Shown here: piece after piece, positions 1 to 10,695 of the stretch
Layout: each line of letters opens with the position of its first letter
Position numbering within the stretch: the stretch's first letter is position 1
Assembly (NCBI GenBank): GCA_951394405.1
Contig: OX596342.1
Coordinates: 1,550,001-1,614,000, forward strand
DNA length: 64,000 bases
Origin: Coprinellus micaceus
Taxonomy: Eukaryota; Basidiomycota; Agaricomycetes; Agaricales; Psathyrellaceae
Direction: 5' to 3'
Position numbers and translations under genes: made by a program
Notes under the pieces: generated by a model
Told to the model about the DNA's origin: nothing
The model's database searches: none
The model's input: the letters and a program-made list of their open reading frames with translations, nothing else

Positions 1-494
1 GTTAGATTCAAGGCTCGTGAGTGCAGAAAGCTCGCTCGTTCGACGTGAAGGACGCTTGTCTTCTGGGATCGAAGGAAGCCTGTTAGGGACTCTCTTCGAG
101 GTGGATGCTAGTTGCGATGTTCGCGAAGCGTTACGCGCACTCGACGAAGCTACTGGGGGGGCAGATGTCGCTCTCGACTTCTCTTGGGATCTCGCGCTCA
201 ACCGTCTACCAACTGTACTGGTTGGAAGGACGGGTCTCGAAGGGGGTTTTGGGATAGTTGGTACGCTCGGTGCGCGCCCGAAACTTAGTCCTGGAAGGAC
301 ACCTGCTGCTTTGGAGTTGTTGGTTTGACGAGGTTTAGCTCGACGAGGTGAGCTCGCGATTAACTCTGTCTTTGCCGACTCTTTGGTAGAGGCTTTAGGG
401 GCTTCGTTTCTCAACGCGGCTCGTTTCGCAGTTTTGGCACTCGCGAGCTCAATGGGCTTCGAATTCCTCGGTGCGAACGACGTTTTGACTATTC
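1..494 (-). CDS. Partial gag-like frame of an LTR retrotransposon
   Basis: The minus strand is open for about 163 codons from near 494 to the left edge, with no stop and no ATG. The translation is low complexity, rich in Ser, Pro, Arg, Lys and Ala, and matches no enzyme domain I know. It lies directly downstream, in the minus direction, of a primer-binding site (576-593) and an LTR (596-1998), which is where gag should begin. A 103-codon plus-strand frame overlaps it and is probably its shadow. The missing ATG means either a non-standard start, an intron ending near 495 (an AATAG precedes the frame), or decay. Identity as gag is inferred from position and composition only. Confidence 0.4.
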
Positions 495-575
495 CTCAAC
501 ACAGCTTCTCGAACTTGGATTCACGCGGATACGCGCCTTGAAAAAGATGTAATAGATTGACTTCTAAAACTATCC

Positions 576-593
576 CCCTCGCAGTGGGCTCCA
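576..593 (-). other. Retrotransposon primer-binding site complementary to tRNA-Lys
   Basis: Read on the minus strand, the 18 bases begin TGG and sit two bases after the LTR terminus. The plus strand here is the 3' end of the tRNA-Lys(CUU) gene at 51334-51424 plus CCA, with one mismatch (GCAGTGGG against GCGGTGGG). This is how Ty3- and Ty1-type elements prime minus-strand DNA synthesis. Confidence 0.65.
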
Positions 594-595
594 GA

Positions 596-1998
596 TGTTG
601 CGGGTGCTACGGGCTAGACGCGAAAGCGTGCACACAACCACAACCAACAAACACACAACCAACACACACTCTCTCTCTAGGGGGGGGATTGGGGATAATA
701 CACGTACGTGAGTACGGGCGGGGAGTTGGTTTACAGCTGCGATGCAAGATCAACAAACTAGACGCAACAGGACGCGAGTGCGAAGGGGGAACGTAGGAGT
801 TCTCTAAGCAACTTCAAGCGTAGGTCCGAGGAACACGAAGCTCGACTCAAGGACTTCAAGATCTCACAAAATGCGAGATGGCACACACAATCTTTCTTGG
901 GACGGTCCGACACACTTCAATCACAACTCTGAGCACAACTTGATCACGATTTCGCTAAGATAGACAGGCAAACAGTAATGTCCGATTTCACTAAGAGCCG
1001 CCGAATCACAGTCGCGCGCACTCGAACCAAAACAAACAAATCTGCACTAGGGCCGCTATGGTATTTTGCGTCTATGGATCGCTAGGTTATATACAGGTTT
1101 TCGTGGCTGTGCGTAAAGATAAGAGATACGAGAGAGTGAACATATAGACAGACAAAGATCGAGATCGAGACCAGGAACATAACGAGATCAACATAAACAT
1201 GTGGATAAAAGATAAAAATAAAAGAAATGAGAGAGACGGGAAACTAGCACACGTTGGAGTGGCTATTATTAGTCTCGGCGTTGAAGCCGTGAGTGGGACG
1301 CACAAGGGCATTCCTTGGCAAACCGCCTATCTCCAGGCCTACGCTCCAGCAGTATTCACGCTCGTGATCTCGACCCCTGTGTCCGCATGCGGGCGCTTAT
1401 CAACCATGCAACTTCCGATCATTACTCGGCTAGCTGGTGGTTACCGGTGGTACCTGTGATCGTGAGGCTATCCGTGTGCGAGGTTTCTCCGACCGCCCCT
1501 ATCCGCGACCCAGCCCCGTGTACCGTTCGTGAGTCCGTCAGTGACAATAGATATTCCCTATGCACGCTCGTGTGTGTATGGCTCGTACGTCTCTCGATGA
1601 TCTTTACTCGTCTCGGTATCTACACGTCTTCTCGATCTCTACGCGTCTTCGTGGATTTAGCATTGGTCCCGTGCCTGGGCATGCCCTGTTTGGTATGTGC
1701 AGGATCACGACTCTCGCGTGCCAGGCGGACAAGTCGCTTCCCTTCGGTTCTCGGTTCTCGGCATCTCGTATTCGGGTGCGATAAGATCACGAATCTAATC
1801 TGCTAAGCGCCCATGCTCGATCTCCTCGTTCCGGGGTTCTCCTTAGCACAGCTGTCGAGTGGGGCGTCTCACAGCTCTCGTTGTCCCTCAGTCGTTCACG
1901 ATCGGGAGTTAGGAACGCGAATATGATGACAATTGGGTATAATTCGCGTTTTTATACGGGTAGCCTGGAACCAGGCGTATCAACGCTACGTTGTGACA
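596..1998 (-). mobile_element. LTR of a left-facing LTR retrotransposon
   Basis: The inner boundary is set by the adjoining primer-binding site. On the plus strand the block starts TGTTGCGGG and is taken to end ...GTTGTGACA, giving the usual TG...CA termini and about 1.4 kb. On the minus strand it contains TATA-like sequences near 1950 (TATAAAAACG) and near 1090 (TATATAACC), suiting an LTR promoter. A short CA/CT-rich stretch lies at 635-685. The outer end at 1998 is inferred, because the partner LTR is outside the window and no target duplication can be compared. No convincing protein gene lies inside. Confidence 0.55.
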
Positions 1999-2026
1999 TC
2001 CAATAGTACGTTTTCTGTTAAAGTAT

Positions 2027-2099
2027 TGGAGTGACCAGGAATCGAACCTGGGACCATCCGTTGACTAGACTGGACGCTCTACCACTGAGCTACCACCCT
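2027..2099 (-). tRNA. tRNA-like sequence, closest to tRNA-Thr(AGU), possibly a pseudogene
   Basis: The minus strand has a perfect T arm (CCAGG, TTCGATT, CCTGG), a B box GGTTCGATTCC, a D arm GCTC-AGTGGTA-GAGC and a plausible acceptor stem with a mismatched first pair. The anticodon loop reads CTAGTCA, giving AGU (Thr) after U33. The anticodon stem pairs at only about three of five positions and one extra base precedes it. The polymerase III boxes are intact, but the fold suggests a pseudogene or a tRNA-derived repeat. Confidence 0.45.
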
Positions 2100-2335
2100 A
2101 TGGATAGACAGTGTGCAGATGTTGATACTATGGGGCCTTAAACATTCCCCATACACAGGCTCGTCACCGTGTGGGATACAGTCACATATAGCACTGCACC
2201 AATATCAAGTCTAGGCTGTCGATTGACCACTTCCAACACACCCCCCCAATCGACAGGCTGTTGCCATGCCAAATGGGGACGAACTTTATTGTTCCAGAGG
2301 TCACGCGCATCGGGGCTCATAACTTGTTAAAGTAT

Positions 2336-2408
2336 TGGAGTGACCAGGAATCGAACCTGGGACCATCCGTTGACTAGACTGGACGCTCTACCACTGAGCT
2401 ACCACCCT
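2336..2408 (-). tRNA. Second, identical tRNA-like sequence
   Basis: Exact copy of the tRNA-like sequence at 2027-2099, displaced by 309 bp within the tandem duplication. It has the same intact T arm and B box and the same poor anticodon stem. Confidence 0.45.
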
Positions 2409-2547
2409 ATGGATAGACAGTGTGCAGATGTTGATACTATGGGGCCTTAAACATTCCCCATACACAGGCTCGTCACCGTGTGGGATACAGTCACATATAG
2501 CACTGCACCAATATCAAGTCTAGGCTGTCGATTGACCACTTCCAACA

Positions 2548-4095
2548 TTTTCCCCTCACCAGCCACCGCCTCCGAGTCGCAAGCCCTTAACCACGAAATC
2601 GCACTCAGCTTCACAGTTCCCGGGAAGTCGGCTCGAGGAAGGAGACATGTCTACACGGAGATGGATGTAGAGTGTTGTGCGTGGAGGAAGTACGGAAGCC
2701 CTGCTCATTTTGAAAGGTTGTACGTACCAACCTTGTACCATCCGCCTGGAAATGGGCCCCTGCTGACACCCTCCCTGCTCGTCCAGCCTTCGAGAATCGT
2801 TCTCTCACTACACAGGGCGCGGCTCATTCCCATACCCGACTGCCTACTGCCATATCCTCGTCAACGACCCCCACTTCGTAGCGCAGGACGTACAACCCAG
2901 CGCATCCATCGCCGTGGACTACGACAGCCTCTCGGCACCCCAGCAAGTTTGGTATGATCTCACCGGAACCGTGCCCTGAAACGACCGTTGAGTAGTTGCC
3001 GACACCACTGAACGCATTTTTGTTGCAACTTCGCCAAGGGGGCCCCGGCCCGGAAATACCGGACCGGACGATAGTATAGATAGTTCCCCTTCGAACCTCT
3101 ACCAAAACTTTTTGACCCCACCCAAAATATTTATTTTGGCGTGGAATCTGATGTGTCTTGCAGGATTTGCATTATAAATGGACTTGGATTGTGTGCTGCT
3201 GGCTCAAATACATCCAGGTTGTCACATTTAGCCCACACTCCAATTGACACCAGCCCCAGCGATGTAATCACTGCAGCACCTCTGACTATGACACATCCTT
3301 CTAATTTGGGTGTGGCAGACACAGTCAAGCTCAGATGAGGAAAGTGAGTATTGAATTGGACCTCAGACACCCAAATGTGTGTGAGTGTGGGGACATCGTT
3401 GATTTCAAGGGCGTGAGGGTAAGTGCCCGTGACACGTGACATCCTACATTACTATATTTGGTAGATAATTCCCACATATAGATAGATAGTTCACCCTCGG
3501 GCCCTTGACAAAACTTTTCGACGTCTGGTCCAAAGTTTACAAAGTTCCACCCCCTTGAACTTCGCGGGCTCAGCCGCAATCGCGTAACCATTCATCGAGC
3601 AGCGTCCAAGTCCCCTTTGCTCCCCTTTTCTTACTCCCCCCAGAATAGCTAGCAATCTATTTATTGGCCTCCAATCTCAACTGATTATGATGTTGTATGT
3701 TTATCACTAGGACTCCTTCCCAGTTCCAACTCTAGTGCATGCCGCGGCCGCGTCCCCTGATTTATCGCAGGCCGTCGTTTATCTTCCTAACTGGGGAGCA
3801 CCACCCTCCCGTCCTCTCCACGTATAAAGGTACAAAGTTCTATAATATACAACCTGGGAGGTGTGCAAGCTTCCTTTCTTCTCTTTCGAAGGCCACAACG
3901 CACGGTGGGTATCATTGGGCCCTGGACTGAGCCGCGAGCGGTCTCGGTTCGGATACAAAGCCCCTATCCGTATGGAGCCTGCTATGGACAAGCGCGCCCA
4001 AGTCCGCGATTTGCGGGGTAAATTGATCGGACTTTGCCGAACAAGGCTCTCCAGTGTCGCTCTCAGCTCTCCCTCTTTCCTCCCCATCATCCACA
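2548..4095. other. No supported gene
   Basis: Only short frames on both strands. Similar sentences recur near 3075-3115 and 3475-3540 (a GATAGTT followed by CAAAACTTTT), suggesting an old degraded repeat. A 103-codon minus frame at 3131-3442 has no recognisable domain and is not called. Confidence 0.5.
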
Positions 4096-5484
4096 ATGGC
4101 CAAAGACACACCAGCTACTCCATCCAAGTGCGCAGCCAGGGAATCCTCAGAGTCTCCTCGCAAGCAACCTCGGAAGTCGCCTCAGAAGAAGAAAGACGTG
4201 GAACCGGTAGACGAGTCTCAATGGAGAGCGTCGAGAATCTGGTCGGGGAAAACGGTGCGCCAACTGAAATAGGCGCCTTCCTATTTTCTAACGCTTACGA
4301 CGAGGTAGATTAATAAAACGGCAGCTCTCGAGTTGTATCGCCTGAAGAAGGAACATCTCAATGGCTTGGAGCCCTCAACAGAGGAGTGCGTAGGAATTTA
4401 TCATGACTGCTCAAAGCCACGCTAACCAGCTGGATATCAAGGAGGGAAATAGTCATCCAGGGAGAGCTAAAGAAAGTTATCACCTACATCTACCCTGAGC
4501 GAGCTATCGAGCGTGAGGCATGGCGAGTGCACGGAGGGCCTGGGGGTTTCGAGGCGTAGTACGTGATGCTCCGGCTCCGCATGACTCCACACCTTCTCAC
4601 CGACCTTTCATTCCCGCTTAGTCTCCAGAAACTGCGAGGTACCCACCAGAAGAAGTACCCAGGGAAAGAATTCAAATGGCCCAGCACGTACGAACCCTCC
4701 TATCAAGGCGGAGCCGCAACGGTCTCCATCGTATCCCTCCCTCCCCTCCCACCTGGAGCCGACCGATACGCGAACACTCCAACGCTGGTGGACCTCAAGA
4801 GAAGGATTGTGACAAAGGCTCATGGAGACCTGTGGCTTTGGGATGCATGCAACATGCACCTCAGGTTTGACTGGAGCCAATTCCCCAACAACACCAACCA
4901 TGCCAAGGCCATCCATGCCGCTATTCGAGACCTCCCCAACTACCCTCCCCGTACCCCACGCCCGGCAGAGCTATCGCCGTCGTTTCAAGCGCTGGAGGGT
5001 CTACTTGTTGAAGCCCCTACTCAAGACAGGTTTGAGAGCGGCAATATGGAGAACATCCGCGTCGACGACGTTCCATTTCCCGCAGAGACATACTACTTCT
5101 GGTCCCAAGATTACTTTACCAGAATTTGTACGGCTCTAATGGATATCATTCGGGCACACGGGGTTGGAGAGGAAGGTTGGGAGGCCGCTCGTTGGATAGT
5201 TTATGACAAGGTGTGCTTTCCATTAAGTAGCTCATGTCCGCTTCCGCTGATACTCCTTAATACCATAGTACCGCCAATGGGATGGCATCAAAATCCACCA
5301 GAAGGAGGGACTCTTCCAAGAGATGTCCTATACCGCGCAGGATGGCGCATTCGGCTGGCTTCAAGGTCGCCTACCCAACGGAGAGGAACCTCAGTTAGAG
5401 TTCTCAACGTTTATCAAGTACAACCACCCGCCGCCGATTTGGGAGGAGTACAACGCGCTTCTTCCAGTCAATCCCCGATGCTGA
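4096..5484 (+). CDS. Hypothetical protein, tandem paralogue family, copy A
   Basis: Five exons: 4096-4254, 4309-4385, 4442-4558, 4622-5210, 5269-5484; 385 aa. I do not recognise the family. The N-terminus is Lys/Ser/Pro-rich and probably disordered. Conserved blocks shared with the copy at 7023-8419 are an acidic/aromatic stretch around YPERAIEREAW in exon 3, a KKYPGKEF-like block at the start of exon 4, RDLPNYPPR, GWEAARWIVYD just before intron 4, and a C-terminal WEEYNALLP. Intron positions and phases match between the two intact copies, which supports the model. No signal peptide, membrane segment or catalytic motif is visible. All three copies face the same way, so the family arose by tandem duplication. 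Confidence 0.72.
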
Positions 5485-5779
5485 GGCGCTCAGTGGCTGC
5501 TCAACATTTTTCAGATGTAATCCCTATAATGTACGTCTATCTTTATTCATATGCATGTAGCTGTACCACTACCTTTTGTTGTATAAAACCAAGCCCCCTC
5601 TTTCCATGGTCTTCGATCTACCCAGGCGTCTTGTTGCTGCCTCACCCATCCTCAGCCATAAGAGCGATCACACGAAGGCCACCTGTAGGTTGGTTCGCTG
5701 ATAACACAACTTCCAATCGCCCAACAAACCCGGCAGCTTCCCCGCAACAGCAGTTGATCAACAAGGCTTCCAGCCATCC

Positions 5780-6420
5780 CTGGCTTCTGGGACGAAATTA
5801 AACGGCTCACCGATGAAATTCTGGACGGCTCCCAACTATGGGGCACAACCTCCACCGTATAAGAGGTGCAGTACCAACGCATAGCTGTCCGGCGCCTCCC
5901 ACGATACCCCCGCCGCGTGGGCTCACCTGCAGAACTTTCCCCAGGGTTCGTTGCCTTAGAGGCAGCCCTCGGTGAGGCACTGTCCCAAGGCACGCCGACG
6001 AGCAGGAACGAGAATGGGGATACAGACTTCGATGGATTTACGTGTATTTTGGTCGTTCATGATCATTGGAAGCAGGAGTACACTACACGAGTGGCTGATG
6101 CGCTCATCGAGGTTATAAGCGCCCACGGACTGGGCCCTGGTGGTTGGGGGCTGGCCGGGTGGATGACATATGATACTGTAAGTGTGTCGCCCTCTTCCCT
6201 GCCTGGTTGGTCACTCCTCCTCCCACAGTTCTGCGCGATGAAGGGCATTCAATTTTGCGGGAAGGTATCGGGCGACCTTTGGATCTATGACGAGGCATAC
6301 TTTTGGCTTGGAGGCCGGGTCAGGGACGAGGAGATTCAGAGTCTTCCGTTCCCGAACAATAATCCTCCCTCAAAGTGGAGGGAGTATAACGCGCTTCTTC
6401 CACTTCCACGACGACTTTAA
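5780..6420 (+). pseudogene. Decayed copy B of the tandem hypothetical family
   Basis: The frame aligns with exons 4 and 5 of copies A and C: a FWDEI block, RRLPRYPRRVG, HGLGPGGW near the conserved intron, GIQF, YFWLGG and a C-terminal WREYNALLP. The intron 6178-6228 is kept at the family position. An in-frame TAA at 5860-5862 interrupts the homologous stretch and another stop lies just upstream; exons 1-3 cannot be found. A 15-bp interval around the stop is too short to be an intron. This is best read as a 5'-truncated pseudogene; expression from a downstream start cannot be excluded. Confidence 0.65.
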
Positions 6421-7022
6421 TTAATAGCTACGCTGCTGCGTGCCCAAGTGCGAGCAGGTTTTCCTTCATTCGGCCAACACTATGGTCGGGCATCGACCGA
6501 AACATTTTGAGGCAAGGGTAAATACCGACGGACTAGTTCGGGTAGCATCCTCCTACATTTCAGTTTCGATCGAGCGGGCTGCAGATCCTGGAATGGAATC
6601 CTCGACAAAAGGTCCAAGCGTGGTTGCAAGACAATTAGTCCGCAGCTACTGGTGAGATTCTCTCTCCGGTTTTTGTGACGCTCGATGATTTACGGAACGC
6701 TCACATAGTCGCGCGCAGGACGGTGGGGGATGCTGGCGGCAAGAGTGGACAACTAAGGATAGAAAGCCTTATTTAGCGTTCAAACTCGCTACAGACCCGC
6801 CTCCGAGCCGATAGTGAAATGCTCCCTTCTCAACGGTCTCACCAAGCTTTGGGCGCTTAAGGAAACCCCCCTATTACTAATTGACGTGGGAAATTATCAA
6901 ATCTGGGACCCTGAGACTGAGGAATTGCGATCCAGGTCTTTTGCGCATCCTGGTCTTCTTCCTCGCCATGTCAGTAGAGCCCACGCTTCAAGACTCGCAA
7001 GAGAGCTTACACAGAGTTTAGG
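6421..7022. other. No supported gene; carries GGGCGCTTA at 6851
   Basis: Short frames only. A copy of the dispersed 9-mer GGGCGCTTA lies at 6851-6859, about 170 bp before copy C. No trace of the missing first exons of copy B was found here. Confidence 0.5.
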
Positions 7023-8419
7023 ATGAATGTCGCGCACCCAGCAGGTCCTGTACCCCGCCAGCCAGCATCCCAATCGAGGGTCTCAGGACGGAAGAAGGTG
7101 TGCCCCTTCCCTTACGCTTACAGAAACCTCTGCTAAGACACTGGCCCTCTGGCTAGATATGCAAAACGTTTGCAGAGAGAAAATATGGCCTGAGAGAAGA
7201 AGACTTGAGGCATCTCGACTTCATTCAGACACACAGGTCCGTGGTTCCACAATTCACTGGCCTCGCTTGTGATCCCTTGTCTCACCTGAGATTTGGCAGC
7301 AACCACATCGTAAACCATCACCCAACCAGGATGTACCTGTATTGGGAGAGGGACGTCGAAGGGGCTGCATGGAGACGTCGTGGTGGGCGCCATGAGTTTG
7401 AGCAATAGTACGTTCCCAGACAGCGCGGACAGACCTTGCCTGAACCTTCTCGATTTTCGCTTCACAGCCTTCGAAAGCGCCGGGAGGACTACCGCAGGAA
7501 GTTTCCTGACCGAGCCTTCTCTCTCTTTCCTAAGGCGTACGAAGGCGTCCTTCTACAGGAAACACCGCCGCCGGCGCTGCCAGCACCAGCACCAGCCGAG
7601 CACCCAGCACCAGTTGAGGACCCAATGCTGGCCCAAGCGCACCCTGAGCCGGTCGACGACCCAGTATTGGTCCAGCACCCGCCGCCTGTACCGAATCGTG
7701 CCCGGAGAGCCCATGGGGGTGTCACTCGTGTCGCTCATGGCCCAGCAAACCAGAATTCGGCGGGTGGGGGCTGGGAGCTGGCCTTGCGAGGCAAAGCTAG
7801 TGGAGATCCCTGGCTATTTCGTGCCTGTGATCAAGCCATTCGAGAGGTTCTCGGCCGGGGGACCACAGATCGCAGTTGGGAAGCCTATATAGGCATTGCT
7901 CACCGCGACCTGCCAAAATATCCTCAGCGTATTGGCCATCCTTCCGTGGAAATAACGGCTTTCTTTACACTGGATCGACTGCTATCTGCCTCCCCAAAGC
8001 TCGACGATCCCAACCCGAAATCAAATATACGGTTGGCTTGGAAGAATACCGCGCAGGGAGATGTCTTTTACTGGTCTGAGTGGTGGCTCCGAAGGGTATT
8101 GAAAGCGCTCATACGGGTCGTTGACGAGCACGGCCTCGGGCCCCAAGGCTGGGAGGCAGCGCGCTGGATGGTTTACGACGCTGTGAGTTGGATCGTACTC
8201 TTTGGGACCCGTCTAACCAGTATGCAACAGTTTTCTAAGTCCGTTGGCGGGGTGAAATTTGTCGAAAAAGACGACAGATCTTGCTCCGCCGTGGACACTG
8301 GATACTTCTGGCTGATTGGCCAGGTTCCTGAACATGACCTCCACCACCTTCCGTTTTTCGAGAATCGCCTTCCGCCGCTGTGGAGGGAATACAACACTCG
8401 CCTCCCATTGACAATCTGA
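7023..8419 (+). CDS. Hypothetical protein, tandem paralogue family, copy C
   Basis: Five exons: 7023-7097, 7157-7236, 7300-7407, 7468-8182, 8231-8419; 388 aa. The model follows copy A: exon 2 starts with an ICKT block (INKT in A), exon 3 carries YWERDVEGAAW, exon 4 starts with the YLRKRRE/KFP block, and the last two exons carry GWEAARWMVYD and WREYNTRLP. It differs from A by a roughly 60-residue Pro/Ala/Glu-rich insertion in exon 4 with PAPAE-like near-repeats. No enzymatic domain, signal peptide or membrane segment is visible. All intron phases agree with copy A. The function is unknown. Confidence 0.75.
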
Positions 8420-8783
8420 GGTTCAATCGCCTGAAATCGCCGAAATCCACAGCACTCGTCCTTCCTGTATTTATAGCATCTTCTTTACTTACGCCTATGA
8501 CAATCGCCTTCCACTGTATTAATTATTGGTGGCTATTTCCATTCACTCCACCGTACACCCTCAGTTGGATGTGCGGAGACATTTGGGCGCTCAGCCCTTT
8601 TCACTCTTTGTCGGTGGTCGATCAATAGAATAGTAGGTTTGGAAATTAGCAATCCCTGGACATTGCGATCGGCGATGGGGAGGAGCGAAAGGTAGCAGAA
8701 ATATGAACATGAAGTCGTCCGTTGTTACAGGTTTACAGGTACTATAACGCAGTCCGTCCGGGATTGTTAATCACCCCGCCACT
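8420..8783. other. No gene seen
   Basis: AT-richer spacer between the convergent copy C and the small protein gene. No repeat, RNA gene or convincing frame was found. Confidence 0.6.
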
Positions 8784-9201
8784 CTAATCCTTGTTCAACT
8801 GCGCCTGCCTTGCGCGCATCTCCTCCCGGCTCTACAACATCAATCAGGTTTCCCGTCCTAAGCATCCCGAGGAAACGAATCAGTACTTACCGCAGCCTGA
8901 GGCAGGTTATTCCGGATCTCCTCACTGGGGACGTAGGGATCTCGGGCGTGGAACGCCTCGACGGGTGCGTTGCTCTGGGTCATATGTCCTCCTGACTCTT
9001 TGCGGGGTTGGTATTGGGGGTGTGAGGGGGAGAGATCGGAGGGGTCGTTAGTTTTCTAGAGATGCAGATGGTGATGGTGAGTATGCGGGGAAACTGTCAG
9101 AGGAAGTGAAAAACTGGTATACGCACAGCTGGGTGAGGCAGGATGTTGAAGGTTTGCTCTTGCTTCTTTCCCTTGTCCTGGTTCTGGTTCGAGGGAGACA
9201 T
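8784..9201 (-). CDS. Small conserved hypothetical protein, 95 aa
   Basis: Three exons read leftward: 9201-9127, 9055-8891, 8831-8784. Splice sites are canonical (GTGCGT...CTAG, GTAAGT...GTAG) and phases agree. The polar protein begins MSPSNQNQDKGKKQEQ, has a central QYQPRKESGGHM block, then DPYVPSEEIRNNLPQ and a charged C-terminus SREEMRARQAQLNK. There is no signal peptide or membrane helix. The C-terminal pattern resembles small uncharacterised proteins I associate with basidiomycetes, but I cannot name a function. A longer upstream in-frame extension holds a hydrophobic stretch, yet it is probably 5' UTR because the ATG at 9201 gives the compact model. Confidence 0.62.
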
Positions 9202-9776
9202 CGTCGCGATCGAGGTGGTCGTGAGGAAGAGTAAGATAATAAGGAAGCTGAAGAACTTGTGTGTCGAGATCACTTTGGGTGATTTGCTGTTGGATATAGT
9301 TCTTCGTGAGGTTCTTTCGCTCCCCTTTATACCGTTCGTGGTGGGAGTATCGTCGTGGTGTGGGGAAAGGAAGGAACTGGAAGTACTCCGAGATGTCATT
9401 ACACTCGATGACGATGACTCGGGAGGTTGCTGCGGCACAGCTCCAATTACACATCCCAGACACGGTTTGGGCCCAAGCAGTGGCTGCGCGGCTGACCTAG
9501 AGGGTGGCCGAGAAGATGTGACGTCAGTGGGCGTACGGTGGATCTAATCTTATCGGAGGAAGACAGGGGACTTGATGTTTTCTGTTGGCGGTACTGTCGG
9601 GACTGCCGAACGTCGAGCGCTGGAATGGCGGATTTTGAGTGGAGATGCAGGGAAATTAGAGTCCACGGAAGCCACCCTAGCTGGAAGCAAGAAATATGCA
9701 ATTAGGTAGCCGGAAAACAGATGATAGCATGGCACATGTTGAACTGGGTATAAATCTTCTCTGCTTTGCCTTGATT
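9202..9776. other. No gene seen
   Basis: Spacer between two minus-strand genes, holding 5' sequence of the small protein gene and 3' sequence of calmodulin. Short frames only. Confidence 0.55.
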
Positions 9777-10695
9777 CTACAAGCCCATCATCTAGAAAAA
9801 AAGATTGGGTTAGACATTGGGTTGAACGGAAGCGGTCGTAACCTCACCCTCTTGAATTCTAGGAGCACCGAGAAACAGACCGTGAGCCATAGTACAGCCA
9901 GCAGGGAAGTTGCTCACCATGGAAGTCGATCTCGCCATCGCCATCACCGTCCGCCTCCTCGATCATCTGCTTGACCTCTCTCTCCGACAGAGACTCGCCT
10001 GCGTACGCGTTAGCACCCCGCCTCAGCCTTCACAACGCAGACCGCACTCACCCAAGCTCTTCATCACATCCCTCAATTCCTTCTCGCTGATCGTGCCATT
10101 CCCATCCTTATCGAACACCCGGAACGCCTGCCTCAGCTCCTCCTCTTCCTCCGCCGCCGCACTCCGCCCCGAGCCAGCGCCACCACCAAGGATAGTAGAT
10201 CGGGTCATCATCTCGAGGAACTCTTCAAAGTCGATGGTTCCATTGCGGTCCTTATCGATCTCATTGATCATGTCGTTGAGCTCGCGTTCCGAAGGGTTGT
10301 GTCCTAGCGAACGCATGACAGTACCGAGCTCGTTGGCGGTGATTGTGCCGTCACCATCTAGGTGGGAGGTTGTGGGCGGGGCAGGGAAATGGAGAATCGA
10401 TGGTGAGATTTTGCAACGCGGTTGGGTCACGGAGGAGGCGTACCTTTGTCGAAGAGAGAGAACGACTCCTGGAACGCTGAGGATGAGTTCAGCTCTTTGC
10501 CTTCCCCGACTCTGTCCAGCGTCACCGTATCAAACGTACCTTGAATCTGATCTGTGATGTGCACAGACGAGGTCAGCGCTCGATGGCCACGAAAAGGTTG
10601 ATCTCGTTGCGTATACCTTGAGACTGTTGGGAGTGGATTGATCAGCGCTTCTGCTTACGACGGATCGAGGGCGAACTCACGAGTTTTGCGGCCAT
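9777..10695 (-). CDS. CMD1: Calmodulin with an enlarged central linker
   Basis: Eight exons reading leftward from ATG at 10695, among them internal micro-exons of 7, 12 and 11 nt; about 159 aa. Four EF-hands are intact: [36 protein letters not shown] and [12 protein letters not shown], each with the Asp/Glu calcium ligands. The protein starts MAAKLSQDQIQAFQESF and ends EFKRMMGL. The linker between the two lobes is about 10 residues longer than in ordinary 149-residue calmodulin and is Gly/Ala/Ser-rich followed by a run of Glu. The extra segment has no usable GT-AG pair, so it is not an unspliced intron. Calmodulin is the cytosolic calcium sensor activating kinases and calcineurin. A calmodulin-like paralogue is the alternative. 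Confidence 0.85.

Larger units (their letters stand above)
2016..2547. repeat. Tandem direct duplication of a 223-bp unit with a tRNA-like sequence
   Basis: Positions 2016-2238 and 2325-2547 are identical over 223 bp at a period of 309 bp, separated by 86 bp of unique sequence. Each copy holds one tRNA-like sequence on the minus strand and about 140 bp of 5' flank. The exact identity indicates a recent duplication or an assembly artefact. Confidence 0.9.

Noticed and set aside
17..328. 103-codon plus-strand frame
   Set aside because: It lies opposite a longer stop-free minus frame placed exactly where gag is expected behind a primer-binding site.
3131..3442. 103-codon minus-strand frame with a hydrophobic middle
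   Set aside because: No domain, no splice partner, and it sits in what looks like degraded repeat DNA.
5857..5871. A 15-bp intron that would remove the stop in copy B
   Set aside because: Far shorter than any other intron in the window (51 bp or more).
7489..7738. Gly/Ser-rich minus frames opposite copy C
   Set aside because: Complement of the Pro/Ala-rich insertion of the plus-strand gene.
10139..10200. Unspliced intron explaining the calmodulin insertion
   Set aside because: No GT-AG pair flanks the extra segment and the frame stays open without removing it.
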